Assembly (NCBI GenBank): GCA_040756055.1
Contig: JBFLZR010000002.1
Location: 1 to 64,000, forward strand
DNA: 64,000 bases
From: Candidatus Zixiibacteriota bacterium
GTDB lineage: Bacteria > Zixibacteria > MSB-5A5 > GN15 > FEB-12
Direction of reading: 5' to 3'
Program-made: the position numbers and the translations under genes
Shown: positions 25,782 to 35,630 of the stretch, piece after piece
Layout of the letters: every line of letters starts with the position of its first letter
Numbering within the stretch: position 1 is the stretch's first letter
The notes under the pieces: generated by a model
Told to the model about the DNA's origin: nothing
What the model saw: only the letters and a program-made list of their open reading frames with translations
Database searches by the model: none

Positions 25782-27099
25782 TGTCGCTCCCGTGAGTGTC
25801 GGGTACTTTCCTGAATATATATAGACCGAACAGCATCATCAAACTCAGTGATAATACGGCAATCTTGTAAGGCAGTTTGATATAGTCGGATGGCTGGATA
25901 TTGAGCCACTCGATTGCCGTTCTCCCAAGATATCTATCGGCATAAAAATAGTACACGACAGCGGTCCAGATAAGCGGGCCTATGATGGCCGCGGCGCGGC
26001 CGGAAAGCGAGAACAAACCGAAAAATTTCCCCAGTTCCTCGCGGGGCACGAGTTCGGCCAGCATTGGACGCGATGTTGTCCAGAGTCCCCCGAGAAGTAT
26101 ACCGACAAATGAGCCGAGGATCCAGGTAACCACGGGATAATCCAGAAAGACAAAGGCCATCAAGGATACTACCCAGCCGATTACGATCGAGCGCAGCAAC
26201 TTTTTGAGGGACCACTTCTGCGCAATCTTGCCAATCAGAAAGGAGCCGGCCACGGCTGAAACGGTGGAGACAATCAGAAATCGCGTGATATCCGTCTCAG
26301 CGAAGCCGATGACAATGGAGCAGTAAAGACCAATATTAATGATAACGGTGGTAGCAGCGTCTTCGAAGAAATAATCGGCTATCAGAAAGCGCAGGACGCC
26401 GGGATATTTTTTCGTAGCCGTTATACCTTCCCACACCTCCCGATACGCCTTTCTCAGATTCACTTTTCCCGGTTTGGTTATGGGCGCTTCGCGCACCCAC
26501 CAGAAGAGCGGCAGGGCGAAAAGGAAAAAGAGAACGGCGGTCGGCACGAACGAACCGGTCTTCCCTCCACCTTCAATAAGCGGGACATCGAAAGAAAAAA
26601 TATTCCCCGTCACGAACGCCAGACCCACGACCATACCCGCGACCGAACCCACATAGCCCAGTGCGACGCCTATGCCAGAGACGAATCGCGCCCTCTTCCC
26701 TTCCGCCACCGAGTACAACAGAGCGTTGTAAAACGGCTGTCCGGCTTCGTAGGCGAAATTGGCGATAATAAAAAGTATCACGACCACAAGTACGGCCTGA
26801 GGCGGCACCGCGGCCATTAATCCCACCGCCATGCAACACGTCAGCGTGAACAAAAACAGAAATATCTTCTTTTTGCTGGAATGATCGGAAACGGCTCCAA
26901 GCGCCGGTAAGAGCAAAGCGGCAATGACCATAGATATCGAAAACGGGATATCAAAAAAGCGGTCGTCCTTACCGAGATCTTCGACGATATACCGCTTGAG
27001 GTAAAGCGAGACGATGTTCATGGAGTAGATAGTGTTGGCGAAATCATAGAGAGTCCAGCCGACTATATCTTTTCTCCACAGGGAGGTCGCATTATCCAT
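25774..27099 (-). CDS. MFS transporter, UMF1/Atg22-like
   Basis: 441 aa, 12 predicted helices. The N-terminus GWTLYDFANTIYSMNI is the UMF1-family hallmark, a group related to the yeast vacuolar amino-acid effluxer Atg22. It would export or import a small solute across the inner membrane; the substrate is unknown. ATG at 27099 is preferred to a TTG one codon upstream. It follows the HD gene with 3 bases between and overlaps the PHP gene. Confidence 0.85.
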   Translation of the reverse strand: MDNATSLWRKDIVGWTLYDFANTIYSMNIVSLYLKRYIVEDLGKDDRFFDIPFSISMVIAALLLPALGAVSDHSSKKKIFLFLFTLTCCMAVGLMAAVPPQAVLVVVILFIIANFAYEAGQPFYNALLYSVAEGKRARFVSGIGVALGYVGSVAGMVVGLAFVTGNIFSFDVPLIEGGGKTGSFVPTAVLFFLFALPLFWWVREAPITKPGKVNLRKAYREVWEGITATKKYPGVLRFLIADYFFEDAATTVIINIGLYCSIVIGFAETDITRFLIVSTVSAVAGSFLIGKIAQKWSLKKLLRSIVIGWVVSLMAFVFLDYPVVTWILGSFVGILLGGLWTTSRPMLAELVPREELGKFFGLFSLSGRAAAIIGPLIWTAVVYYFYADRYLGRTAIEWLNIQPSDYIKLPYKIAVLSLSLMMLFGLYIFRKVPDTHGSDNA

Positions 27100-27102
27100 C
27101 AA

Positions 27103-27663
27103 CTATAAACCAAGTGTATCTGAAATAGTCAACATGCCATCACGAACGAGGAGCATGAACTGTTCCAATTCCAGACCCAGGTTGGAACAGGCTGCCATAT
27201 TTTCCCGGGTGGCGCCGGCGGCGAACCGTTTTTCTTTGAATCGGCGGAGCATGAACTCGCCATCGACCGAGGCAATCTTCTTATCCGGATGCATCAGGGC
27301 GCAGGCGACGATAAATCCCGTGGTCGGATCGACCGAATAGAGAGCCCAATCCAGTTTGGATCGGCACGGCACATGACCCGGATGAGCGTGAATGGCATAG
27401 ATCATATCATCCGGCAAATCGTACTCTTTGAGCCACTCCTCGGTGATGTAGGTGTGATTGGAGGCGTCGTCTTTGGTCTGGTTATAATCCAAGTCGTGCA
27501 GCAAACCGGTCAGCCCCCAGTACTCAACATCTTCACCCATATGTTCAGCGAGTTTGCGCATGCCCGCTTCGACGGCCAATATGTGCTTCAAGAGGTTATT
27601 GACGCCTATCTTCTTTTCGACCAGTTGATAGGCTTCGTCTCGCGTCAGTGTTAGTTGCGACAT
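27103..27663 (-). CDS. HD-domain hydrolase
   Basis: 186 aa from ATG at 27663 (an in-frame start 14 codons upstream is possible; an AAGGAG lies between the two). The HD pattern is seen as HILAVEAGM, then LLHDLDYNQ, AIHAHPGH and a late Asp in LYSVDPTTG. Such proteins hydrolyse phosphomonoesters or nucleotides with a bound metal. The substrate is unknown. It starts a four-gene unit (HD, MFS, PHP, PHPT1-like). Confidence 0.82.
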   Translation of the reverse strand: MSQLTLTRDEAYQLVEKKIGVNNLLKHILAVEAGMRKLAEHMGEDVEYWGLTGLLHDLDYNQTKDDASNHTYITEEWLKEYDLPDDMIYAIHAHPGHVPCRSKLDWALYSVDPTTGFIVACALMHPDKKIASVDGEFMLRRFKEKRFAAGATRENMAACSNLGLELEQFMLLVRDGMLTISDTLGL

Positions 27664-27726
27664 ATCTCGAATAAATCCAGATTCGCTCCTTAAGTCAAGG
27701 AGCATCTTGACGGTCGGTCGTCCGCT

Positions 27727-29733
27727 TCAATTGAGAAAATGCCAGGTGATTCCGAAATAGCTGTAGCGGCCGGGGTTCACAAAGTAGTCGCGCGGAGAAT
27801 ATACTTTACTCAGAGCGTTCTGTTGCACCCAGTGAAAACGGAAGTCTTTTATTCTGAAAGAAAGTTTCGTGTTGATCACAGCGGCATTACCAAGATCGGG
27901 CTCTTCGTAGCCGATATATTCTCCGGTATAGACAACTTCGGCATAGGCATAGAGGTGAATATTCCTCTGCGGCCAGAACTGATGAAGCTCCGCACCGGCA
28001 AAAGCCTCGTATTCGGGCTGGTATGGTCTCTGCTCGAACCGTTCATATTCAATGCGATGATACGCCCCGCCCGCCGTCAATCGCAGGGCATCGCCCAGAC
28101 GGAGCCTTTGCTGAAGGCAGACATCGAGAAAGTCAAAATTGATATTTGCGGGAGAAAACAAGGTGTAGCTGACAAACACGGAATCCCTGAGTTCAGTCGT
28201 GATCCAGTCGATGCCGTTAAATACTCGCCCGGCGGTGACAGTCAGGCGTGCACTGGTGGAGACACCGCCGAGTTCCATCATAGCGCTACCGACAACCTGT
28301 CTCTCCTTTACGAGATCCTTATTGCCCGTATCGGCGTAATCATCCGCCTCAGAGGAGCTAAGCGAGGCCCGCTGATAACGCAGATTCAATTCGTGAAGCG
28401 ATGGAGCGCGTTCGTGATACCCGGCCGATAGCAGAAAAAATGATTTCTCGTTGTCGGAGAAAAGCATCAGCGATGCCGACGGCATGGCGCTGAAACCTTG
28501 GACCTTTTCGACGCCGCCGATCATCGCCCAGCGCAAACCGGGGTTCAATCGCGCCACGCGAATAGTGGCCTTTCCCCCGTTGCGATCGAATTCATCGAAG
28601 CCATCCTTGAAAATCTTCCTGTCCCCCTCGATTTCGGCGGTAAAGATCGAATTGCCGGAGGACCACTCACGAACCAAAAACAAGCCATCTCCGTTTATGT
28701 CGAACCTGCCTTTGTAGGTACCATCTATGTTTGACCCCTGCTTGAGATAGCTGTAACCGATTTCCGTTCGAACGGTGTGTTCGGGGTTGTGTTTCTCCAG
28801 AGCGATCTGCGCCTTGCGGTCAATACGGTTGCGTTCGAGAACGGCGCCCGCTTCTTCGGGCTTCACGCGGAAGAGTCCGCCACGACTGTAAAGCTGCCCG
28901 GAAAATCTGATGCCATAATCGATGCCCAGCGGCTGAAACAGTCGGCCGGTGTATTGGTATTGATCGTCCCTGCCGGCGGGGATGAGACCGGAGGTATTGC
29001 GATACCCAATTGACAGATCAAGGTCTCTGCCTGAAATGAACTTCTTCGAATATTTCCCCCGCACATAGTTGTAATCGAACGATCCCTGGTCGACCATGAA
29101 AGCGCTCTCGGGCGTATAGGTGTCCGGCTCTTCGGGTAATGTCACCATCGTCGCGATTGCCTGGTCGCCCCCGAATAACTGACCGGCAGGGCCGGGCAAT
29201 ATATATATGTGATGATCAAGCTCCATGGGAATATCGTTGAAATCTATCATTCCATCGGGCTGGACAACATGCTCAAACGGTGAGAGCGCCAGTCGATTGG
29301 CGACCACATTGAGGCGGTTACCGGTCAGACCGAAAGGCTGAACGGTCTTGCGCATTGGTGTCGCACTGTAATCACGAACCGTGTATGATGGGTTGAAACG
29401 AAAGTAGTCACCGGCATCGTGATAAAACGAGCGGTCCACTTCATCGCGCAGATCGAGCCTCGGAGTCGTAAAGTAGGTGAGAACGCTATCGAAAAAGACA
29501 ATCGATGGCTTTCGCTCCTTGCGGCTCTCCTGAAAATCTTCGCGCTTCTGCTGGAATTCGAGGATGGACTTCTGGGCGCCTGTCAGGCTGTCAGTCATAA
29601 TCAGACTGTCTGCCATAGTTGAGTCCAGCGGCAAGGCCTCTTGGACCGGGGGGACGTACAAGGTATCTTCCTCCTGCGCGGCAATGCCGGAGACAACAAT
29701 AAGCGATGACATTAAAATCAGAATGCGTTTCAT
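27727..29733 (-). CDS. TonB-dependent-receptor-like outer-membrane beta-barrel protein
   Basis: 668 aa with a signal peptide (MKRILILMSSLIVVSGIAA). After a low-complexity region of about 100 residues comes a short plug-like stretch (IPMELDHHIYILPGPAGQLFGGDQ), then many alternating amphipathic strands, ending in aromatic-rich YSYFGITWHFLN, typical of barrel insertion. A canonical TonB box and carboxypeptidase-like domain are not evident. It overlaps an ECF S-component gene by four bases, which suggests that both handle the same vitamin or metal. Confidence 0.7.
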   Translation of the reverse strand: MKRILILMSSLIVVSGIAAQEEDTLYVPPVQEALPLDSTMADSLIMTDSLTGAQKSILEFQQKREDFQESRKERKPSIVFFDSVLTYFTTPRLDLRDEVDRSFYHDAGDYFRFNPSYTVRDYSATPMRKTVQPFGLTGNRLNVVANRLALSPFEHVVQPDGMIDFNDIPMELDHHIYILPGPAGQLFGGDQAIATMVTLPEEPDTYTPESAFMVDQGSFDYNYVRGKYSKKFISGRDLDLSIGYRNTSGLIPAGRDDQYQYTGRLFQPLGIDYGIRFSGQLYSRGGLFRVKPEEAGAVLERNRIDRKAQIALEKHNPEHTVRTEIGYSYLKQGSNIDGTYKGRFDINGDGLFLVREWSSGNSIFTAEIEGDRKIFKDGFDEFDRNGGKATIRVARLNPGLRWAMIGGVEKVQGFSAMPSASLMLFSDNEKSFFLLSAGYHERAPSLHELNLRYQRASLSSSEADDYADTGNKDLVKERQVVGSAMMELGGVSTSARLTVTAGRVFNGIDWITTELRDSVFVSYTLFSPANINFDFLDVCLQQRLRLGDALRLTAGGAYHRIEYERFEQRPYQPEYEAFAGAELHQFWPQRNIHLYAYAEVVYTGEYIGYEEPDLGNAAVINTKLSFRIKDFRFHWVQQNALSKVYSPRDYFVNPGRYSYFGITWHFLN

Positions 29734-30254
29734 GCGGCCCTCTCCCTGTTATACACAAATCGGGCCGGCCGGAACAACAATGAAAAGATGATCATGTTAG
29801 TTACCAGTGATATCAGCGACCACAGCATGCCCGCCACGAACCGGGGCCAGAACGGCCTGAACACCCAGGCATCGACAATATTCACCGGCAGGTAGAACAA
29901 AAACGTGCAAGCAGTCGCGCTGATGATAAGAGCGTAGGTAAGCTTCCTTCCGGCAAGTTCCACATATCCCAGACGGTGGAAGAATGCCCCCACCAATCCG
30001 CTGAGAGACGTCCCGGCAACTTGAGCGACCATAATCGGCGGCGCGGCAGGACCGAACGGATTGAGGATTGTCCAGAGGGCCATCCCCATCGCTCCAACGA
30101 GAAGCCCCGGACCAACGCCCCACATCACCCCCGCCAGAAAAACTATAAAGAATATCAGGTTGACATTAGGCAGGTATGACAAACCCCACGACAGCACATA
30201 AATAAGCGCTGAGAACAGCGCTATCCGGGGTATCAGCCGCAGCCTTAAACTCAT
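29730..30254 (-). CDS. ECF transporter S component-like membrane protein
   Basis: 174 aa, five or six helices with the S-component pattern: IALFSALIYVLSW, FLAGVMWGVGPGLLVGAMGM, then LNPFGPAAPPIMVAQ. S components bind vitamins or transition metals and dock to an energising A/A'/T module. No EcfA or EcfT gene is in the window, so it would use a shared module. It overlaps both neighbours by four bases: protease gene upstream, outer-membrane barrel downstream. Confidence 0.75.
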   Translation of the reverse strand: MSLRLRLIPRIALFSALIYVLSWGLSYLPNVNLIFFIVFLAGVMWGVGPGLLVGAMGMALWTILNPFGPAAPPIMVAQVAGTSLSGLVGAFFHRLGYVELAGRKLTYALIISATACTFLFYLPVNIVDAWVFRPFWPRFVAGMLWSLISLVTNMIIFSLLFRPARFVYNRERAA

Positions 30255-32326
30255 CTGATCACAAGGACCTTTGTTTTTTCTTCGGTCAAAAGAACCTTAT
30301 CGTCTCGGCTCGCGAAAAGCTGCGCTACCGCTATGTAGACGCCGGAGGCAACCTCTTTGCCGGAGGCGTTTCGAAGGTTCCATTCAATCCAGTACTCGCC
30401 AGTCTCAGGATCGGAATCAGCGATCTCGTCGATGCGGCCGACGTGATCGCCGGCAACGCTGAAAATATCGCAGACAATGTATGGATCGTCAGTATAGTAC
30501 CCGTAAATAGGAACCCCCAGCGAGTCGGTCGGCACCTGAAACTTGAAACTAATTCCGTTGTCGCCCAACTCACTCGCTACAGCCGGATTCGGATAAGGCG
30601 TGAACATAGCGGCCGGCAGGTTCAGACGAGTGGAGTCAAGGACGGTGCGCTCCGATTCTACCGAGTAGCTTATCAAAAACAGGTTGAAAGGATTATACAG
30701 GTCGTTGATCGGCGACGCCGGCGCAAACATCATGGTTGCCGAACGGTATCGCTGCAAGTCGCTTATATAGAAAGAAAATTCATGGTTCGTTGCTGTAGTA
30801 AGGGTCGATTCAGCAACAACGGTGGAGTCGATATTCTCCTGCAACTGAAAAACGGTATTGAATCCCCAATCGTAAGGAAAATCCGAATCAAGATCAACCG
30901 TGATGGTAAATACCGAGTCGACGTGCACAATGTCATAATCACCGGGGGGTCCGTCAACCTGAACGGAATCATTACAGGCCGGGAATGTTCCATCAAGACA
31001 TGCCCAGTAAGTGGTATCCGGAACAAGGTTCTGCAGGCCATTCAATTTCAGATAGAAAGCGCCGTTGTGGTCAGGCGAGAAAATATTCTCCCATTCGCCA
31101 ACGTTTATCGGCTCCGTGTAGTCGGTGTGAACAGCCATGTTGCTGTCACCGGGCAGTTCCAGAAATTCCTCGAGATAGCTGTTTCGCTCGGAATAACCGA
31201 TACCGTCAGGAGCCATGTGGGCTCTTGAACCGGTATAGTAGTTCCACAGCATAAATTCATGGAACGAAGAGGCAAAAGATTCGTCTCCCCCGGTATACGT
31301 ACTGATGACATTGTCGGTTGATTCCAGGAAGTCATCGGTCCCCATCCCGAGGGTAGCGCAGCCAAGCCAGATATCTCTGATTAGATTCGGACTGTACTTT
31401 TCAGACAGAAACAGCGGATAGAGCATGCTCGAGTAGGGATGGAGGTCGAAGCTGTTTATGAATCTTCGAATCGAGGCATAGGGTTCACGAAAGAAGAACG
31501 GGAGATAGAAGTAATAGTCATTGATCTGGTCGTACATTTCTTCTTCCATCCAGGTCGCCGACATTTCCATCCAGGCACTCCGGTAGGCAGTTGTGTCGAG
31601 AGAGACGAAAGCGCCTTCGGTGAAATCTATGCCGTACTGAACGACGTGAAAGAATTCGTGGGCGCAGGTGACTCTAACGGCGTCGAGCGGGCGGTCTTGA
31701 TATTCACTGAATTCGGCGTAGTCATTATCTATCAGCATAAAAGCTGTGGCCCTGCTACTGGCCGTGGTACCGTCGATATGAACCGAGTCCAAATAGGTCA
31801 TTCCGTATACGGCGAAACTGAAATTGACCAAATATACATCGAACTCCGGTCCGGCGGGGTCGTAAGAGCCGTCACTCGGTGGCGGCGGATAGCCGAGGTC
31901 GTCCACCAGATGCGAATAGACTTCGTCGAAGATAGCTGCAACCGATTCGGGGTAGCCGCTGGCAACGGCGTTGTCGCCCGATGTCGTGTAGTGGACGCGA
32001 AAAATCCCTGACGGTGACACTAGTGATTGATCCAAACCGGCCGGGCGCTCCGCTGCCTGCGTTCCCAGTTCCTTGAGAAGGTTGGGGTCGAGCTTATCCT
32101 GATTCAGAACGAAATCCCTGATTGCGGGCGTGCCGCACTTGACGGGAAGTTCGCCCATTTGCTCAAAGGCCGTACTGAGTGATGTTGCCTGGCTTCGGCT
32201 CATCTGGCCGGTAGCATACATGTATGCCTGAATAATCTCAACCTGCGTTTCCCGGCTCAATTGGTCGGCAAAGGCAGCGGCCGCCAGACAGACGAGAGCA
32301 GCGGTGACAATAATGGATACTTTCAA
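30251..32326 (-). CDS. Secreted metalloprotease, MXAN_6640-like, with FlgD-like C-terminus
   Basis: 691 aa with a signal peptide (KVSIIVTAALVCLAAAAFA). A zinc motif HEFFH is at 223-227. Upstream regions match secreted proteases annotated as MXAN_6640 family. The last about 90 residues read as a FlgD/T9SS-type Ig domain: FTPYPNPAVAS near its start, then WNLRNASGKEVASGVYI. The start is TTG at 32326, the only one that keeps the signal peptide, with GAGG 5 bases before it. The PHP gene upstream ends 7 bases before. The gene product is probably surface-attached or extracellular. It is translationally coupled to the ECF S gene. Confidence 0.8.
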   Translation of the reverse strand: MKVSIIVTAALVCLAAAAFADQLSRETQVEIIQAYMYATGQMSRSQATSLSTAFEQMGELPVKCGTPAIRDFVLNQDKLDPNLLKELGTQAAERPAGLDQSLVSPSGIFRVHYTTSGDNAVASGYPESVAAIFDEVYSHLVDDLGYPPPPSDGSYDPAGPEFDVYLVNFSFAVYGMTYLDSVHIDGTTASSRATAFMLIDNDYAEFSEYQDRPLDAVRVTCAHEFFHVVQYGIDFTEGAFVSLDTTAYRSAWMEMSATWMEEEMYDQINDYYFYLPFFFREPYASIRRFINSFDLHPYSSMLYPLFLSEKYSPNLIRDIWLGCATLGMGTDDFLESTDNVISTYTGGDESFASSFHEFMLWNYYTGSRAHMAPDGIGYSERNSYLEEFLELPGDSNMAVHTDYTEPINVGEWENIFSPDHNGAFYLKLNGLQNLVPDTTYWACLDGTFPACNDSVQVDGPPGDYDIVHVDSVFTITVDLDSDFPYDWGFNTVFQLQENIDSTVVAESTLTTATNHEFSFYISDLQRYRSATMMFAPASPINDLYNPFNLFLISYSVESERTVLDSTRLNLPAAMFTPYPNPAVASELGDNGISFKFQVPTDSLGVPIYGYYTDDPYIVCDIFSVAGDHVGRIDEIADSDPETGEYWIEWNLRNASGKEVASGVYIAVAQLFASRDDKVLLTEEKTKVLVIR

Positions 32327-32333
32327 ACTCGCC

Positions 32334-33152
32334 TCACTTTTTCAATTCCTTTAACTTCTCCAGACATTCGTAAGGTACCTTTTGCGAACCTACGGCGTCA
32401 TACCGGGCGTTCAGCCCGTGGAAATCCGAACCTCCGGTAACGAGCAGACGGTGCCTGTCGGCCAGATGGCGATAACGATCCACCTGGGATTGCTGGTGCG
32501 ATGGATGGTACGCCTCAACACCGTCAAGTCCAAAACCAATCAGCATATCAAGATATTTGTCTTTGTCGCCTATCCCGGGGTGAGCCAGAACCGCCAGACC
32601 ATCGGCCTGATGAATAAGCTCCATAGCTCTCTGCGGAGTGAAATTCACCTTTGGCACATAAGCCGGACCATCATTGCCTATATACTTGACGAATGCCTCC
32701 TCATAGGTATTCGTGGCTCCGCGCTGGAAAATGGCTTTCGCTACATGGGGACGACCGACAACCGTGCCGTGCGACTGCTTCAGTACATCGTCGAAGGTAA
32801 TGTCGACACCAAGCTCATTGAGTTTTTCCACCATCAATTTTCCTCGCCGGCTCCGGTGGCTCTGGAAATCATCAAGAGCCTGCCGCAACTGTGAATTGTC
32901 CGGGTCGAACATATAGGCCAGAAGGTGCATGTCGGCGTCATCCACCGTTACGGAAAGTTCAACGCCCGTTATCAGTTCCGGGTCATCTTTGTCCATCAGC
33001 TTTCTGATGGCCCGAAAGCCCTGAAGGGTATCATGGTCAGTGACGGAAAAGGCCTGTATGCGGCTGTTTCTCACAAGCTCCAGCAACTCTTCCGGTTGAC
33101 TCGCGCCGTCAGAGTAGCATGTGTGGAGATGTAAGTCAACATACCGCTTCAT
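32334..33152 (-). CDS. PHP-domain phosphoesterase, TrpH/YciV-like
   Basis: 272 aa. The motifs are DLHLHTCYSDGASQPEELL at the N-terminus, FSVTDHDTLQG, VLAHPG and the late VTGGSDFHGL. The family includes nucleoside 3',5'-bisphosphate phosphatases and RNase AM, which trims rRNA and short RNAs; the exact activity is inferred. The start codon follows the stop of the FtcD gene directly (TAG ATG). Confidence 0.87.
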   Translation of the reverse strand: MKRYVDLHLHTCYSDGASQPEELLELVRNSRIQAFSVTDHDTLQGFRAIRKLMDKDDPELITGVELSVTVDDADMHLLAYMFDPDNSQLRQALDDFQSHRSRRGKLMVEKLNELGVDITFDDVLKQSHGTVVGRPHVAKAIFQRGATNTYEEAFVKYIGNDGPAYVPKVNFTPQRAMELIHQADGLAVLAHPGIGDKDKYLDMLIGFGLDGVEAYHPSHQQSQVDRYRHLADRHRLLVTGGSDFHGLNARYDAVGSQKVPYECLEKLKELKK

Positions 33153-34652
33153 CTACAGTTTGCTTTCTACCCGTTTTTTAATCCTCTGAGCTATCTGCTG
33201 ACCTTCTTTAATGATTTCGTTGGCTTCGCCCTTCATTTTGCTGACGAACTCTTTATCGCTGATTGAGGTGAGGTTTATTTTGACGTTGTACCCGGCGCCT
33301 TCAATAGCCACCATACCCATCAGGCCGGCCACACCGGCATCGCTGATTGAATTTTCGTTGCCTTTGTTGGCGACGATTTCCGTGAGCTTCATGACTTCCA
33401 GGGCTTTCTTCATCACCGTGAGCGGCACGGAAGCGGCCCCTTTGTTGGCCTCTTCTATGATGGCATCATCTTTTGTCTTGAAGGCTTCCATCACCTTGTT
33501 GAAAGCCTCTTTGTCAGTCTCGATTAATGTAGTAAGCTCCGCCCTCAGGGCATCACACTTATCACGTATCTCGGACAGTTCATCTTTGACATCGGCATAT
33601 TTTTTCTTGCCGACCGTCAGACGGCAGACCATTGCTGAAAGGGCGGCCGACAGAACGCCGGCTGAAGCCGCCACCGAACCGCCTCCGGGAGCTGGAGATG
33701 AAGACGCTACTTCATCGTAAAAAGTCTCTTTTGCCGCACCGGAGACCGAACTTGCGGCTTTGAGCTTCTCCTCGAGAATCTGGGCCTTGGAGAAGTTCTC
33801 GAGACGAAGATAGAAATCGCTGACCGCCACCAGGGCGTCATTGGGGACCAGCCCGATGACTTCGGAAGAAGTTACGTTAACCCCATATCGAGCCGCTTCG
33901 GATTTTATCGTCTCAAAAACGCGGAAGATCGGAGTTTTGGTGTACTCGACAAGGTTCATCGAAATCTGAACCTGGTCGCGTTCTTTGATTTCGAAGCCCA
34001 GAGCCTTAACGTAGCGGTAGCCGCCCTTTAATGACCTTACCGCGTCGGCGATATTATCGGCAATCCATTTCTTATTGGTGTCGAGGTAGACGTTGAACGC
34101 CACCAGCGGGAAGCGCACCCCGATAGCGGTGGAACCGGCTTTAAGGTTCATTTTGGAGGGGCCGTAGTCCGGCTTGCGGGATTTGTCGGTCTCGATGCTG
34201 TCGCGGATACCTTCGTACTCTCCCTGGCGAACATTGGCCAGGTTCTTGCGCTTCGATGAAGTAGCGGCGTCTTCGTAAAGATACACGGGAATCTGAAGTT
34301 CCTCGCCGACCCTCTTGCCGAGCTTGTTAGCCAGCTCGATAGCGTCTTCGATGGAGACGTCTGAAATCGGAATGAACGGGCAAACATCGCAGGCGCCCAT
34401 GCGGGGATGCTCGCCTTTATGAGTGGTCATATCGATCAATTCGGCTGCCTTCTGATAACCGCGGAAGGCCGCCTCGACGGCGTTATCCGGGTGAGAGACG
34501 AAGGTTACCACAGCGCGATTATGGTCACGATCCATTTCCTTGTCAAGCAGGACGACTCCGTCGACCGAAGTTATCGCTTCACAGATAGCGTCGATAACCT
34601 CGGGACGACGGCCTTCGGAAAAATTAGGAACACATTCAATTAGCTTAGGCAT
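33153..34652 (-). CDS. ftcD: Glutamate formimidoyltransferase / formimino-THF cyclodeaminase fusion
   Basis: 499 aa. Residues 1-300 are the formiminotransferase (IECVPNFSEGRRPEVI; HNRAVVTFV; GEHPRMGACDVCPF). Residues about 310-499 are the cyclodeaminase helical domain (SSPAPGGGSVAASAGVLSAAL). Together they move the formimino group of formiminoglutamate to tetrahydrofolate and release ammonia, the last steps of one histidine degradation route. No hutH, hutU or hutI is in the window. ATG at 34652 is chosen for the GGAG upstream of it. Confidence 0.95.
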   Translation of the reverse strand: MPKLIECVPNFSEGRRPEVIDAICEAITSVDGVVLLDKEMDRDHNRAVVTFVSHPDNAVEAAFRGYQKAAELIDMTTHKGEHPRMGACDVCPFIPISDVSIEDAIELANKLGKRVGEELQIPVYLYEDAATSSKRKNLANVRQGEYEGIRDSIETDKSRKPDYGPSKMNLKAGSTAIGVRFPLVAFNVYLDTNKKWIADNIADAVRSLKGGYRYVKALGFEIKERDQVQISMNLVEYTKTPIFRVFETIKSEAARYGVNVTSSEVIGLVPNDALVAVSDFYLRLENFSKAQILEEKLKAASSVSGAAKETFYDEVASSSPAPGGGSVAASAGVLSAALSAMVCRLTVGKKKYADVKDELSEIRDKCDALRAELTTLIETDKEAFNKVMEAFKTKDDAIIEEANKGAASVPLTVMKKALEVMKLTEIVANKGNENSISDAGVAGLMGMVAIEGAGYNVKINLTSISDKEFVSKMKGEANEIIKEGQQIAQRIKKRVESKL

Positions 34653-34669
34653 GTTTTTCTCCGGAATGA

Positions 34670-35629
34670 TTAAGACTTGTATTTTCTTTTCAGACCCCAT
34701 GCCAGCAATGGAATCATTATCTCATGGTGGCCAACGAAATTAAAACCGGTCCCTGCCTTGTGAGTGGGACGGTCGACAATGTTAACTTTGGGACGATAAT
34801 GCATGATCATGTCAAAGTTGGCAGTGGTCAGCTGATTTTTGCCCTTGCTGATATTGCGGGCCACAGTCAGCGCTTTGAGAAAGACCTCTGGAAGAATGAC
34901 CGCTGACCCGATATTGGCTACCACGCCACCTTTGTTTATTTCCGTGCAGATATTTGCCAGAACCCGGAAATCCACGTGAGACGCCTCGCCAAGATGCGCA
35001 GCGTTGAAGGTCGGTTGCTGCGAGATTATATCAGTACCAATTCCCATGTGGACGGTGACCGGAAGACCGAGCTTGTATGCCGACGCGAAAAGCGAGTACC
35101 TCGCGTATTTCGCCTTGCGGGTCGAAATAAATTGCCCGCCGGCCTGGCCGAGACCGAGATTTTCATCCGAGGCGATATCCCCGATCGAAGCTATCATCTC
35201 CCCCGTCTCTTTCACCATGCCGAATGAGCCGTCCTGAAGTCCCGCCTGAACATCTTCCGACGTTCCTCCGAAAAAGGCCAACTCAAGGTCATGGATAAGC
35301 CCGGCTCCATTGAAAGAAAGCCCGGTCACCAGACGCCGCTTCATAAGATCTATAATGACCGGTGAGAGTCCCACTTTAATGGTATGAGCGCCCAAAAGAA
35401 GGTGAAACGGACGGCCCTTCTTTCGCGCCTTTATGACCAGATCGATAAATTCGTTGAAATCGGCAGCCTTCAGCATCCTGGGCAGCGACTGAAGAAAATC
35501 AGAACCTGACAGGCCCTTTAAGGGCCGTCCGAAAGAATTCACGGTAGTCCTGTTCTTGCGTAACGCCATTGAATACTGCTTGACCTTATTGAGGTCGATA
35601 GGCTGAATTTTGGGTCTTTTCTGAGGCAT
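34670..35629 (-). CDS. Deoxyhypusine-synthase-like protein of unknown function
   Basis: 319 aa. No family is certain. The arrangement of HLLLGAHTIKVGLSPVIIDLM, LVTGLSFNGAGLIHDLELAFFG and, later, VTVHMGIGTDIISQQP resembles the NAD-binding fold of deoxyhypusine synthases, which in bacteria are often repurposed. There is no eIF5A target in most bacteria, so a hypusine role is unlikely. It has no signal peptide and no membrane segment. The start is ATG at 35629, one base after the DUF3108 stop. The neighbours (FtcD, DUF3108) do not define a pathway. Confidence 0.45.
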   Translation of the reverse strand: MPQKRPKIQPIDLNKVKQYSMALRKNRTTVNSFGRPLKGLSGSDFLQSLPRMLKAADFNEFIDLVIKARKKGRPFHLLLGAHTIKVGLSPVIIDLMKRRLVTGLSFNGAGLIHDLELAFFGGTSEDVQAGLQDGSFGMVKETGEMIASIGDIASDENLGLGQAGGQFISTRKAKYARYSLFASAYKLGLPVTVHMGIGTDIISQQPTFNAAHLGEASHVDFRVLANICTEINKGGVVANIGSAVILPEVFLKALTVARNISKGKNQLTTANFDMIMHYRPKVNIVDRPTHKAGTGFNFVGHHEIMIPLLAWGLKRKYKS

Positions 35630-35630
35630 A

